In this document: positions 33,388 through 44,605 of the stretch, in pieces
Numbering within the stretch: position 1 is the first letter of the stretch
How the letters are laid out: the number at the start of each line of letters is the position of its first letter
DNA from: Phialocephala subalpina
Taxonomy: Eukaryota; Ascomycota; Leotiomycetes; Helotiales; Mollisiaceae
Length of the DNA: 64,000 bases
NCBI GenBank assembly: GCA_900073065.1
Contig: FJOG01000007.1
Location: 1,002,329 to 1,066,328 of the forward strand
Reading direction: 5' to 3'
Notes under the pieces: model-generated
Told to the model about the DNA's origin: nothing
The model's database searches: none
Seen by the model: the letters and a program-made list of their open reading frames with translations, nothing else
Translations under genes and position numbers: made by a program

Positions 33388-34662
33388 TTAGGTATCTCGT
33401 AAAGACACAGCACCCCCAACTGCACTCACTCGATAGGGGCAGAATGAGACTTTTTTCGACATCGTAAGATGATTCCACCCGGAAGTATCATAATTGCGAC
33501 CGTATGGGTATTTTTTTGAGTCGTATGCATACTCATATGCAAATTCGTATTCTTCACTCGTAGAATTACTATTGGCACGATCTGGAGTTATTCGATGCGA
33601 AGGATTAGGTATGTGCTCAACTTTTTCTTGTCTAGATTGAAGATCGTCGTTGACTTGTCTTGCGTGGTGGTCAACAGTTGGGCTGTTTAGATCTCTACCA
33701 CCGATGACGTCGGTATCGTCCAGCATCAGAGTAATTGAGCAATTGACTGAGGGCGCGAAATCGGTGCTTTCTGGCGGCGACGGAACATCACACTCGCGGT
33801 CTGACGACCACTCATCGACATGAACTGCTTCTAACGAATGAGAACTGGTCTCGGAGTAGTCTTCAAGGTGGGACCTATAAGTCTCCTTACTGTCCTGCTC
33901 CTTCTGATCTTTTATATCTGATATAGGCAAATTCTCGTCCACGATCGGATCTTCGTCAAAGCCCACTTGATCGAATGCTCCCCGTTTTCCAAGTTCACGC
34001 ACATAAGACTTGATCAGGTGCTTATACTTTCGTAAAACAGAGCTATCGTAGCCTTCCCGGTTCAACTCGGTTCGCAGTTGTCGCCATAGAATCCTATCGT
34101 CGTTTGTGTATGTCGTCCAAACAGTTCCATCTTTGTTTTGAGCAGCCATCTTCGCAGCGATCCAGTCAACCTTGCTCCGTATGCCTTCCAAATCACCGCC
34201 AACATTGGTGAGCTTCTCCTCCATGCGACCTTGGGAGCCTGATTGGCAGAGCGTAATCATCATGGAGATGGCAGATGTATGCGTCGACAGCTTGAGGCGA
34301 AGAGCTGCAAGGTCTCCCACCTCCCCATTGCCAAACTTGATCTTCTTCCAAAGTTTCTTGCCAGCTCTCTTATTGTCCCCAAGGGCGTCGTACTTTTTGA
34401 CCGTCGAGTCAACGACTCTCAGAATTCCTTCACAGCCTGCCACAACTTCCTGCAACTCGTTCGCTCGTTCGTTATCGGATCGATGGAGGATGGACTTCGG
34501 ATCCGCTAGTCCGTGGTGGAGTCGCTGTAGAACCTTGTGCATGCTCGATACCTCCTTCGTGAGCTCATCATATTCCCCACAGGCCTGTCTAGTTCCCTGA
34601 AACGTGTTCCGGGCCAACTAGACGAGCAGGATCGCATCGCTTATTCCGTAGCCAAAGCTCAT
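33388..34662 (-). pseudogene. STAND-type fungal N-terminal helical domain gene with early stop
   Basis: From the ATG at 34662 the frame reads MSFGYGISDAILLV and then TAG at 34620-34618, followed in the same frame by an open stretch of 409 codons beginning LARNTFQGTRQACGEYDELT. The helical region through LHHGLADPKSILHRSDNERA, KKLWKKIKFGNGEVGDLAAL and GDLEGIRSKVDWIAAKM closely resembles the N-terminal domain found on fungal STAND/NLR-like and related proteins. It is followed by DDRILWRQLRTELNREGYDS and a Ser/Asp-rich disordered tail. No nucleotide-binding domain is attached. Relatives have Gln after ALLV or ILLV, so CAG to TAG is the simplest lesion (inference). Without the stop it would be 424 aa. 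Internal re-initiation is possible but would lose the first helix. Confidence 0.6.
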
Positions 34663-35552
34663 TATGACTTTCGATCGCAAGGCTGAGGAAGCGCTGGATG
34701 GAAACAGGGTCAATGAACTGACAGCGTGGGAAGCGACCAGAGAAGATACAATGTCGACTGAGGACTCTTTAATCAAGCTAATAAATCGTGAGGGGTTTGA
34801 GGCTGTCGTGGGTACTTCGGGGTACAGATGGTTGATTTACGTTGTTCCAAGATGGACGAGGCAGAATATGTACATGCACTACCGATTCCATGCAGCTAGT
34901 AGCTGATAGGGACTGGTACTTCAAAAATGGCTCAACGTGCGAACCAATTGACCAGACGTCGTTCCTTCGAACAGAAACCTTTAGAGCCAATCAATTAGAG
35001 GTACATTATACTCGGGCGTAGCGTCCAGAGGACGAGGACAGCTAATCAGCCAGCCCGGTGGATGCCAGATGTGCGTATAAAAGATGCAGAAAATACACGA
35101 ACAAGCAAGATTTGGACACGAAAGATTCAACATGTTCAAATAGAGTACTGAAACATCAGAAACAAGAGATATCAGGCATTTCTCTGTATTGAGCACCTCT
35201 CCCAGGCAGGATAAACTGCTCAGTGGTTCGTGAGCTCAGAAATGTTGAAATAGATTTGTAGAGTTAGATACTATCTAAGGCCTTGATTTAATGCAACTGA
35301 GCATACCTGCTGTAAAGTTTTCATAAGATTACTCAGTTTATTGTTGTTGAAATCTTTGCAACTGGAAGTTTCTGCAACTGCAACTGCAACTGTTAGAGGT
35401 TGTGCCCAGATAGCGTCTAAAGTGTGCAGTAGACGAACACATGATCTCGTGAGCCGCTAAAGAACGCGAGGCGCGACTTCATCTCAACACTCTCGAAATC
35501 CAACATTGCCCTCGATGTTCCCAACTGCACTCGGAGCACCTGCGACGACAGT
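34663..35552. other. Intergenic, no gene seen
   Basis: About 890 bp, AT-rich toward the right, upstream of the Nbs1-like gene. A CTGCAACTGCAACTGCAACTG hexamer repeat lies near 35370. An 80-codon plus-strand frame at 34664 has no recognisable features. Confidence 0.45.
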
Positions 35553-38261
35553 ATGTGGGTCCTAGACAGTGACGGTGATGTTCTCCAAGGTAAGTCTCTC
35601 GCAGACTATGGGATCGCGGCTGCTGATGATAATCAGGCAAGAAGCTATGGCTTCGGCCTGGGAAGAAGTTCCTCATCGGGCGCGTAGCACAACAAGACGA
35701 ACGTACGCAACTGTAGCAATTGTATAGAGCCTTCTGACGTGACTAGCTGGCGGATTCTGGGTGGACGATAAGTCAATATCGCGACGGCATTTGACAGTCG
35801 AGGTCGACGAGGTTTCTCCCGAGGAATATGTATGTGTCTCAAGCTTTATTACGCCATGGAGACTTATATCAGCAGGGAAAATCCGCATCACGATCGCGCA
35901 TATTGCTCACGGACTGCAAAAGCAAGGTAGGCACACAAGTGAACGGGGTGCGTATTGAAAAAGGAGCGAGTCTCGTGCTGGACAAGCCAGACACAGTGCA
36001 TAATATCAAGCTTGGACACTACAAGCATGAAATTCGGTACGAGTCCTTTGATGCTATCTGTTTAAATACTGACTCGACTAGCTTCACTTGGGTACCGGTC
36101 GTGCTCACATTCTCCACCATTAAGACAGCGCGATATACTACCCTCTGCCAACAATTAGGTCCTCTCGATATCAAGGTCCTTCAGGTGTTCGACCGCGATC
36201 ATACTACACATGTTGTTGCGAAGAAGCGCAATACTCCGAAAGGCTTGCAGGCATTGATCGGTGGGAAATACATTGTGCTTGATTCGTTTGTCGATGCTTT
36301 AGTGGCCGCTGCGACTCGGGTGGAAGGAGAATCTGCTCCATTGGAAAACGATTTCGAGGCTCACTTCCCGAATTCATTGGAATACCTACCTTCTAAAGGC
36401 TTGGAGCCCACACAATGTCATGAGAGTGCTTACGCTCCTGATTCAGCTAGGCAGGATATGTTTGCTGGATACACATTTGTCTTCTATAACAAAACTCAGT
36501 ATGACGGCCTTTCCAGACCTATCCAAGAAGGCGGTGGGAAAGCAATGTTTAGGGAAGCTATACCTGATGAAACGACTGTGGAAGACTTTGTCAGATATGC
36601 CAAAGGTGTTGCTGGCGAGAAGGGATTAGGAGAATTTGAAGACGGTAGTGAGGGAAAAGGTGTGGTTGTAGTGAAATTTAGTCCGGTCGAGGGACCAGGC
36701 ACAGAGTGGTATGCGAACTTCGGCATAAATATCGCTTTATATCTGGATCATCGTCTTATCGAGCAAAACGAGTTCTTGGATGCTATATTGGGTAACGATG
36801 CAAGTATGCTCAGAAGGCCTCTTGAGATAGACTCATCTGGTGTCGCGGCGCCTCCTCCTACAGCTGGTACGTCCATTTCTCTGCCGTGGGTAATAATTGC
36901 TGATAAAGATAGCTACAAATGCGAGCTTCCAAGCACCGCTGAGCTCTGCTCCAGTAGCTCCAAGTCAACCTGCCACTCAAGCTTCTGAGATGGCACCTCC
37001 AACGCGACGAGGTAGATCTCGCAGAACCGGGAAGAAGTTCATCGGCTTTGACGACGACGATTTCTCAAGCACGGCACTAAGTTCTGCCCCCGAATCTATG
37101 GTAGTGGATCCAGCGCCAGTGCTTGAGTACTCTCAAGGGCTCTTTGTATCTCAAGACCCGGACATGGATATTGACAGACCAGCCTCCCAAGCATCAAACA
37201 CACAAAGACTGGGATCGTCAAAGCGGAAGCGAAATGAGCCCATCTTCGAAGAAGAAGAGGAGGAAAACCTCGTGGACCAAATCGCTCCAGTGCAAGCAGC
37301 TCTCAGGAGACGCCACGAGGAACGAGGGGAATCTAGCGCTCCAGCAGTGCCCAAGCCTGAACCACGACAACCTCCGGCTAAGAAAGTCAAGAAAGAGCTC
37401 AAGGAAATTGACGTCGTCGAAATCAACCGCCAGAAACATGAGGAAGCCAAAGCGCTGGCAGAGGCAGAGCGCGAATCCCTTCTTCAGCAACTGGAAGGTA
37501 TGGATATCGAGCAGATGCGAAACTTGGCCATCATCGAAGAGGTACCTGTTGTCAGAAAACCACCTCCAATTCGTACAGCTCGTGCGGATGAGAGCGATCG
37601 CTGGGATGACAAATGGAACGGCCGAAAAGACTTCAAGCGCTTCCGACGCCGAGGAGCCGATGGTAATGGACGTATCGAACGAGTCCTCGTTCCCTTAGAG
37701 GAAGCGAGGACTAAAGATTTCGGCATCGGAGACGAGTATTGGGGCGAGAATGACACCCAGAAGAAGAAGAAAGATAAAGGCAAGGGAAAAGATACTCAAG
37801 ACCTCGATACTCAGATGGACTTCAATAGTGGAAGTCGAAGTACGGGCGCCAGTCGAAGTACCGGTGGCAGTGCACCGAAAAGTCGTGCTGTCAATAGAGC
37901 GAGACACATCCTTGAAGGTGAAGACGAATTCAGCGACTCTGAATTCGGACCTGAACCGGAGCAATCGAAGGCCGTATCTTCAGATGTCGAGATCGTGTCC
38001 CCGCCACCAAAACCCGTTGCAAAGAAACCCGCTGCGAAAGCTACTACCACTCGAGGATCGAGATCCCAGAAGTCGGTCCCGAGTCAGGAGTCTTCGGCTA
38101 CGCAAGGTAGGAGTACGAGCGGGAGTAAGAGAGCTGCGGAAAGTGCTCCTAAGGCACCGCCGGCGAAGAAACAGAGGCAGTTGGGGTTGAAGAAGAAGCA
38201 GAGCGAGGATGAGGATGAGGATAGTGATGATGATTTGAAGTTTAAGTTTAAGCGACGTTGA
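35553..38261 (+). CDS. NBS1: Nbs1-like component of the MRN DNA-repair complex
   Basis: Six exons, 35553-35589, 35637-35702, 35747-35829, 35876-36036, 36082-36866 and 36913-38261, give 826 aa. An N-terminal FHA domain shows LRPGKKFLIGR and KSISRRHLTVEV. A BRCT region follows (LQVFDRDHTTHVVAKKRNTP, GGKYIVLDSFVDAL) with a second BRCT-like stretch (MFAGYTFVFYNKTQYDGLSR). The C-terminal half is charged and disordered with Ser/Thr-Gln sites and basic NLS-like runs. The protein ends DEDSDDDLKFKFKRR, an acidic patch plus FxF, the form of the Tel1/ATM-binding motif of Nbs1/Xrs2. Nbs1 acts with Mre11 and Rad50 in break repair and checkpoint signalling. Intron 4 (36037-36081) is 45 nt with no stop, so its retention keeps the frame. 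Confidence 0.88.
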
Positions 38262-38647
38262 GCGGTTGCTGTACTTGTCAGGAGCTTGGAGTTGAGGATA
38301 TGAATATTGCGAAGATATTGGGGTGGATTTCGCGGTCGTTGATGTGCAATACCAAAAGTGGCTTTTTCACGGCATGTGATGTTTATATAGCATAGACATA
38401 ATGACTATACGCACGTGGCATTCAGGACTGACTTGATAGGGTATCATCTCTATTGTCCTTCTGTCTATACACCAGATAGCTCTCCTTTTCTAGCCGGTCT
38501 ATTTCGAAAAATCTATGCAGATTTGTAGCAACGCAAACCATCTGAAACGCCCAACGCCTTTGTATGCAATTATCATCATCTCTCTCATCCATTCATGCCA
38601 GGCTCTTTCTATTCAACCCATCATCATCTCACCCTTGTCATTCATCC

Positions 38648-39772
38648 TCAGTCCATCTCGTCCAACGGGGCGGGCTGTTTGATTTCTTCTTCAGCAACAG
38701 CAACACCAATCAAACACCCCTCCAACATCCCCTCCCAATTAACCCACGGATGCACCTCCCCAAACAACTTACTCCCATCTTTCCCCGCTACCCTCAACAA
38801 CTCCGGCTCTCCTCCAGGATGATACGGCAAGTATGGCGTCATATTATACACCTTCCCGCCGAGAACAGTCCATGCGTCTCTTCTTCCTCGGGAGATTTCC
38901 GATTCGGTGTAAGGGATGGGAGAGGATTTTTTGAGGGGACGTCCGTTGTATTGTTTGAGGAGAGAGGGAGGGACTTTTAGGTAGGGTGTAGTGGGAGGGA
39001 GGTTTCGGAGGTTGGCGGTGGGGGAAGAGGTTAGGCGTGCCCAGTCTAGGGGTGAGTGGCCGGGTGTTAGGAGGACCTTTTTGCGGGGTTTGGCTGGTAT
39101 TGAAGTATGTGTTGGTGGAGGGGCGAGACCTGAAGATATTGGGTTTCGATTTGGGATGGGTCCTTGAGAGCGATTTGGGAGTGGGCTTGGCCGGGCTGGA
39201 GGCGCCATGAGACCGGAGGAGGATTGTGGTATGGGGTTCGGGCGTGGCGGGCCCATGGAGGAGGAGGATGGAGGTGTAGGGCGGGTGCCGCCAGTGGTTC
39301 TTTGGGCGGAATTTAAGGCTGGGAAAGAGGGTGGCGGCATGGCGTTGTAGTCTTCGTCTTCTTCTTCGGGACCATCGTGGGTGAAAGTTGGACCTCTGGG
39401 TGTGGTTTCATCCGAAGGGGCTCGAGGAGTGGTCGGTGGTGAGGGAGATGTGGCAGTTGGTCTTTTGAATGGTGGGGGAGGAGGGGGCATTCGTAGAGAG
39501 TCCTCTGCTTTGGGTTTGAGGTCTTGCTTGTTCTCCATCTGGACCTCTGTTGTTGTGACTACCGGAGTCTTTGCTTCTTCAACGCGTACCGCAGATCCTT
39601 CATGGCCATCTACACGCGTTGGCGCATCGTTTTCCTCCGTTAGCTCCTTCTTCGCGATATCTCTGACGATGGGTCGAGTAAGCCATTGCAGAAAGGACCA
39701 CGAGGATGGCGGATGTCTGTAGCAGAGGAACGATACCGAGGCGATGAGTATCGAGAGCCCAAGAAGGACCAT
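38648..39772 (-). CDS. Membrane-anchored cytochrome b5-like protein
   Basis: Single exon, 374 aa from the ATG at 39772. An N-terminal signal anchor (MVLLGLSILIASVSFLCYRH) is followed by a long Pro-rich, probably disordered linker and a C-terminal cytochrome b5-like haem-binding domain. In the latter, GRRDAWTVLGGKVYNMTPYL then YHPGG carries the first axial His, and LFGEVHPWVN the second. Such proteins pass electrons to membrane oxidases or serve as haem-binding scaffolds; the partner is not evident here. Domain order (anchor, linker, b5 at the end) is that of a fungal subgroup lacking a reductase module. It is convergent with the Nbs1-like gene, about 390 bp away. Confidence 0.85.
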   Translation of the reverse strand: MVLLGLSILIASVSFLCYRHPPSSWSFLQWLTRPIVRDIAKKELTEENDAPTRVDGHEGSAVRVEEAKTPVVTTTEVQMENKQDLKPKAEDSLRMPPPPPPFKRPTATSPSPPTTPRAPSDETTPRGPTFTHDGPEEEDEDYNAMPPPSFPALNSAQRTTGGTRPTPPSSSSMGPPRPNPIPQSSSGLMAPPARPSPLPNRSQGPIPNRNPISSGLAPPPTHTSIPAKPRKKVLLTPGHSPLDWARLTSSPTANLRNLPPTTPYLKVPPSLLKQYNGRPLKKSSPIPYTESEISRGRRDAWTVLGGKVYNMTPYLPYHPGGEPELLRVAGKDGSKLFGEVHPWVNWEGMLEGCLIGVAVAEEEIKQPAPLDEMD

Positions 39773-40282
39773 GGCATGCAAAGTGGAGTGGAGTGGAGGT
39801 TGTTTTGTTTGTGTTGAGATGTTGGTCGCCGGGTAGGTTTAAAAACTGCCCGAGTCCGCCGCCACTTTGTTTCTTCTCCGCAATACTGTAAGGTTATCAA
39901 TCAAGGGCATCCTGGGCGCGTTTGGACCGTGCCGCAGGGGAGAGCACCCCAAAGATGACGCGCTGTCTCCTTCCAGGGGCCGCTGGGAGGCTTCTGAGTG
40001 GCCTCCTGGATTAATGCATAATGACCAATCTTGAGGTGCATATGGAGGGGCTGTTCGGGCTCTTTTCAACCTATTGTGTGACTGGTTGTCAACAAACTTA
40101 TGACCACAACATCTGTTATAGACACGAGAATTATCAGACCAAAATATAGAGTGTAAACAAGTCAGGATTTTCTTGAATCAATGAATTCCATCGTGACTCT
40201 CCATCCTTAATGTCCCAATTTTTTTCATGTTCGGTTTCTCGAAGAGTGTCTGATTGTTGAAGCGGCGTGTTCGTTCAATAGG

Positions 40283-42448
40283 ATGCGGCCGCTAGTGATA
40301 TCCGCGACAAGAACCTCGACGAGAGGACTTGGGTCTGAAAACAATCCAGACTCAAATGCCACTCCCACTCGACGACCAACACGACCACCCATTCGACCTC
40401 CGCTGCAATCGAGGGACAGAAATGCCACGATGAGAGTGCCTCCTAATGTGCCTCTATCAACCAAAGGAAATGCAAATGCGAAGATGCCCCCGTACGATCG
40501 GAATGCATCGAGACCACTTCCCACGCTCGCCGCCTCGGCCAAGATCAACAATCGAACACCTTTGACGCCGAGAGTAGCTGGTTCGACTCCTCCTTCTGGG
40601 GCGACGACGCCATTATCACGAAGGACACCGCGACCAGAGAATAATACACCGAGTACTACATCGGGGGATGGGGTATCGACTCCTGTATCCTCGTTTTTGA
40701 GCAATAACATCACGCCGAGATCAGGATCACGAAAGTCAAGAGTCAACACAAATACACCGCCCAATGGGACAGCGATTGATTATACATCCCCTAACGAGGT
40801 TCGAATTGCTCAGAACCCCTCAGGTGGCGGGCTGGGTATAAGTGGCATCGATAAGGATATACCAAAGCGACCGACCGTGTCATTCAATCCATCTACCTTC
40901 AGTCCCGCTTCGTCTGATGTTGGGAGTTCGAGAAGTCACAATGCTCCGCCAGAGTCAAAGTTCTTCTTTGCAAGTGACGCAAAGACAGTCACTCAACCGT
41001 CCAGACCGCCCCTCCAAGCGAAGACTTCCAGCTCGACCTTCTTATATGCCTCTGGGGAGGCAATCTCCCTTCCTCCTCAGACCTCGACCCCTTCTGGATC
41101 GGTAGTAGGGGAGGAAAGGACACAACCCAAGTTCTTCCATGCCAATGGTACCACTCCAGACCTCTTCCCACCAGCCTCGCAATATCCTCCCAGGCCAAGT
41201 TCGGTCCTTTCCTCCTCGTCTCGAGCATCTCCTCGAATTGGAACAGGGAGTCCCGCAGGGCCTTTATCACCACCGCAGAGACCTGCATCACCCTCGAAGC
41301 TCAATCAATATGCCTCGATATCATCTCTACGATCTACTCCACCTTTGCCGTCACCCGTCTTGCCACGGCCAGCGACTGGTAGAGGGCAGTCTGCGAACAG
41401 CATTGTATCGAATCGAAGGACAAGCCTTGAGGGGCAGCGGATGACAAGTCATGGAAGATCATCGAGTCTTGGGTCAACGGACAAAGGTCCAGCTATGAGG
41501 AAGATATCAGGCGGTAGTTCGATTGAGTTGTCGACTCCAGGATCACCGCTGAATCTTATCACGAGTGCTCTTCCCGTATCTACTCCGGAAGAAGTGACCC
41601 AGGACGAGACTAAGGAAGATACCAATTCAGGATTGAGGAGTCCAATCAAGACAGGCAAGACTTTAGAGGAATTGAATGAGCTAGCTGCAAATGCACGACG
41701 AGAGAGGAAGGTTCTAGACTTAGAGATCACCAATTCGTCATTAGAAGCCATCAACAGGACCTTAGAGCGAGAGATGAGGAAACAGACGGCCGAGCTTCGA
41801 CGGTATAGGAGACTAAGTCGGTCAGGACGTCTATCAATCAATACCGCGGCCTCGACGCGTTCGTCGACAGACACTTTGGAAATTGGGGATGGCGAAGTAG
41901 GGACCATGCTGTCTAATATGAGTGAAGAAGAGGACGAGGAACAAGAGGAAGAATCCGAGTTCTCAGAAGATGAATACTCCGACGAAACCTCACTCAGTCC
42001 CAGCGCCATGGCCGAAAGCGATGCCCGGCACAGGAAACGAGACGAAAAGCGGCTCCAACTCGACCTTTCTAAGCATCAGCAACTCCTCATCGACAGCCAA
42101 AAAATGAATCAATCCCTCAAACGGTGTCTAGGTTGGACCGAAGTCCTCATCAACGAAGGCAAGAAAGCACTCGAGTACCACGTCAAAATTTCAGACGTCG
42201 AGCTCGGTGGTCGCGTTCTTGCTCTCGATGAAATTGAGGAGAGACAGCGAGAGGAAGAAAATGAAGGCATGAGTGAGATCGGAGCTCAAATGCTAAGAGA
42301 AGCACGAGAGAGGCAGGCCGCCGTGAAGAAGCAAATCGACGATGATTTGAATGCTGCTGCCGCCTGGGGTGGAGAGGGGCGGGATGACAGAGATAGCGGA
42401 ATTGAGCTTGATGCTGCTCAGAGAGAGCAGTACGCGGAGATGCAGTAA
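40283..42448 (+). CDS. Large hypothetical protein with coiled coil
   Basis: Single exon, 721 aa. The first 450 residues are Ser/Pro/Thr/Arg-rich and look disordered. A helical segment then reads KTLEELNELAANARRERKVL, LDLEITNSSLEAINRTLERE, MRKQTAELRRYRRLSRSGR, typical of a short coiled coil. An acidic EEEDEEQEEESEFSEDEYSD stretch and a second helical region (KRLQLDLSKHQQLLIDSQK, KRCLGWTEVLINEGKKALEY) follow. I believe similar coiled-coil blocks occur in ascomycete proteins of unknown function. I cannot name a function. The ATG at 40283 is the first of the frame, and no introns are needed. Confidence 0.75.
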   Translation: MRPLVISATRTSTRGLGSENNPDSNATPTRRPTRPPIRPPLQSRDRNATMRVPPNVPLSTKGNANAKMPPYDRNASRPLPTLAASAKINNRTPLTPRVAGSTPPSGATTPLSRRTPRPENNTPSTTSGDGVSTPVSSFLSNNITPRSGSRKSRVNTNTPPNGTAIDYTSPNEVRIAQNPSGGGLGISGIDKDIPKRPTVSFNPSTFSPASSDVGSSRSHNAPPESKFFFASDAKTVTQPSRPPLQAKTSSSTFLYASGEAISLPPQTSTPSGSVVGEERTQPKFFHANGTTPDLFPPASQYPPRPSSVLSSSSRASPRIGTGSPAGPLSPPQRPASPSKLNQYASISSLRSTPPLPSPVLPRPATGRGQSANSIVSNRRTSLEGQRMTSHGRSSSLGSTDKGPAMRKISGGSSIELSTPGSPLNLITSALPVSTPEEVTQDETKEDTNSGLRSPIKTGKTLEELNELAANARRERKVLDLEITNSSLEAINRTLEREMRKQTAELRRYRRLSRSGRLSINTAASTRSSTDTLEIGDGEVGTMLSNMSEEEDEEQEEESEFSEDEYSDETSLSPSAMAESDARHRKRDEKRLQLDLSKHQQLLIDSQKMNQSLKRCLGWTEVLINEGKKALEYHVKISDVELGGRVLALDEIEERQREEENEGMSEIGAQMLREARERQAAVKKQIDDDLNAAAAWGGEGRDDRDSGIELDAAQREQYAEMQ

Positions 42449-44605
42449 TCGTAATCAGCATCACAGCATATCAAAAATCTAAAAATCAGGGCGGAACCGA
42501 CTGCGGGACGATCGATTCGTCAAAACACAACCACACACACCACTCAACAGAACGATACCAACTTTCCTATGTTCCGGGCATTAACAGGCAGGGGCGTTTT
42601 AGGAGGAAACCATTCTTGCATTCTTTGAGACGGCGTTTGATACTGGATTTGGTGCATGGGCTTTGGGAAGGCGGGCTTCTATCGTTTCTGTTCTGATCGT
42701 TCTTTGCATTCTTGTCTGCCATGATAATGGCATGGTGGCAAGTGTATGACTACACTCTCACCACTCGACCTCGGCAACCGGGTCTCGATATTTTCTTTGT
42801 TTGTCTGTTGTGCTTCTGTACTACTAGCGATACCCCCCTGTGATAAGGATTATAGGAAAGATGGAAGGCGTCATATCGTCCGGGCGAGAAATAAGAGAGG
42901 AAACCGGTCTTTGGGACGAGATGGGTGCCTACATAGGCGGCGGCGGTGGGGAAAGCTATATTGGATAGATAAGGCAGTTGAGAGCCAAAGAAGAGAGATT
43001 CGACCATAACCCTTCCCCTTCGGAATATCCTTCAGGTGGGTACAGACATCCTCAGGAGGACAGTGTCCAAACCCAAGTCTGCCTTGCAAGGGCATTTCTA
43101 ATCCCTCTTGTTGTTTCGATCTTTCAGAGTCGAGAAGTACAGTTTTCTAAACCGTGATTCTCAACTGTCAATTGATTTCGGGGCTCGTAGCCATGTGTCC
43201 TTGACGAGTATAATTGCCTCTACCAAGTCATATTAGCAGATCAAGGATTCGCGAACAGAGTTGCTTCTCCACTGCCCTGGATGCGACAAGCTTGCCGAGA
43301 ATCCGCGGCCCCTTGCATTTGGGCAATTTAGAGATAATCCTGTCTTTTGCTACGAAGTTGGAAGGTCAAAGTTCCAAACCTGAAATTGGTACCGACCGTA
43401 CTTGGTTGCCTAACAATGAGAATATAGGGAACATTTGTAGTCAAGTGAGGACATTCTCATCGTCTGATCATCCCGGCTCAAATACACACTCTGAACGATA
43501 TCGTTCTTCAAACGCATAGCCTCCAGGAAGGTCTCGTCTCTAACTTCATTATGTACCAGCGCGTCTCGCCTTATCTCCGCCAGCTTCCCGTCTGGCAATG
43601 CACAGGAGCTTCGCAGCAGAAGCTAGAATTGACAACAGACTTCATCTATCTCTAAAAGAGCAGGAATTCTGAGGACAGAAGATCAGGACTACGATGAAGG
43701 TCCCCTGGCGACGCTTGCGACCACAAAAACAAAATACGAACACCTTATCTCCAGCCGTGTGAAGGACATTTGAAGGAGCAAATTTTCATGAACGACAACT
43801 TAGCCGCGAGAGGGTAGATGAAGGAAACTAGTTCGTTGGGTGGGGATTTGATCGTTGTGGTGACTCATTGCGGATTAAATGGGAGGGCTTGATAGTTCCA
43901 ATCTTGATTGGATGTTGAGACTCAAAGGAGGTAACATAGTGGGTTTGTTATTAAGTAAAATGTTCTTAGTAGTCCCAGCCGTTCTTGCTCAGGTGTACTT
44001 TTCAAGTGGCTTGGCTCTTTTGCAATGCATCCACGGATATTTTCATCTCTTCAGGACATCCCGTTTCCTTTGGTATCTTGCCTCTTCTTTAGCAACGTCT
44101 TGAAAGCGGAAATTATTCTTGATAGCAGGTTTATTTTGGATCCGTGGTCAAAGATAGCTAATTAGGGAAAGGAGAAGCTATGGGAGGGACGAGCCGCAAA
44201 AGAATCGATATACGACTTGAAGCAGACAACTCAAACACTTGTTGCTCAACATGAGCGGCATTCATCACACAAAAAGGAGTGGTGCACGATCAAATCCTTC
44301 ATTACTATCTACTGGTATTCTCACAAAGAAGAACCCTTCCGCTCATCTACTATGCACGTATGCATTGAGAAGAAAAAGACAATGGAGAGGACAATTCGAC
44401 TGCATTCTATGCAACCGTACGCTGTGATGACCCGTGGGTCAATGGTTCGAGGTCCAAAACTAATCCAACAAGAAAGCGAAGTTCTTCTACATGCGCATGC
44501 TCCCGTCTTCCGCCTCTCATCATCATCATCTATTCCACACTGCAACACCCGAGCCAAGTCCTGGCAGCTATACATATCAAGCTTCGGAGGTAGAGGGTTG
44601 GGCGT
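42449..44605. other. Long intergenic stretch, no gene supported
   Basis: About 2.15 kb between two well-supported genes. Frames of 60-130 codons exist on both strands, but none has a domain, signal peptide or paired splice sites. It may hold long untranslated regions or a non-coding transcript. I see nothing firm. Confidence 0.45.

Noticed and set aside
36037..36081. Treating HEIRYESFDAICLNTDSTSF as continuous Nbs1 coding sequence
   Set aside because: The segment is bounded by GTACGA and GACTAG with a CTGAC branch site, and removing it restores the expected R-FTW junction, so it is an intron despite being open.
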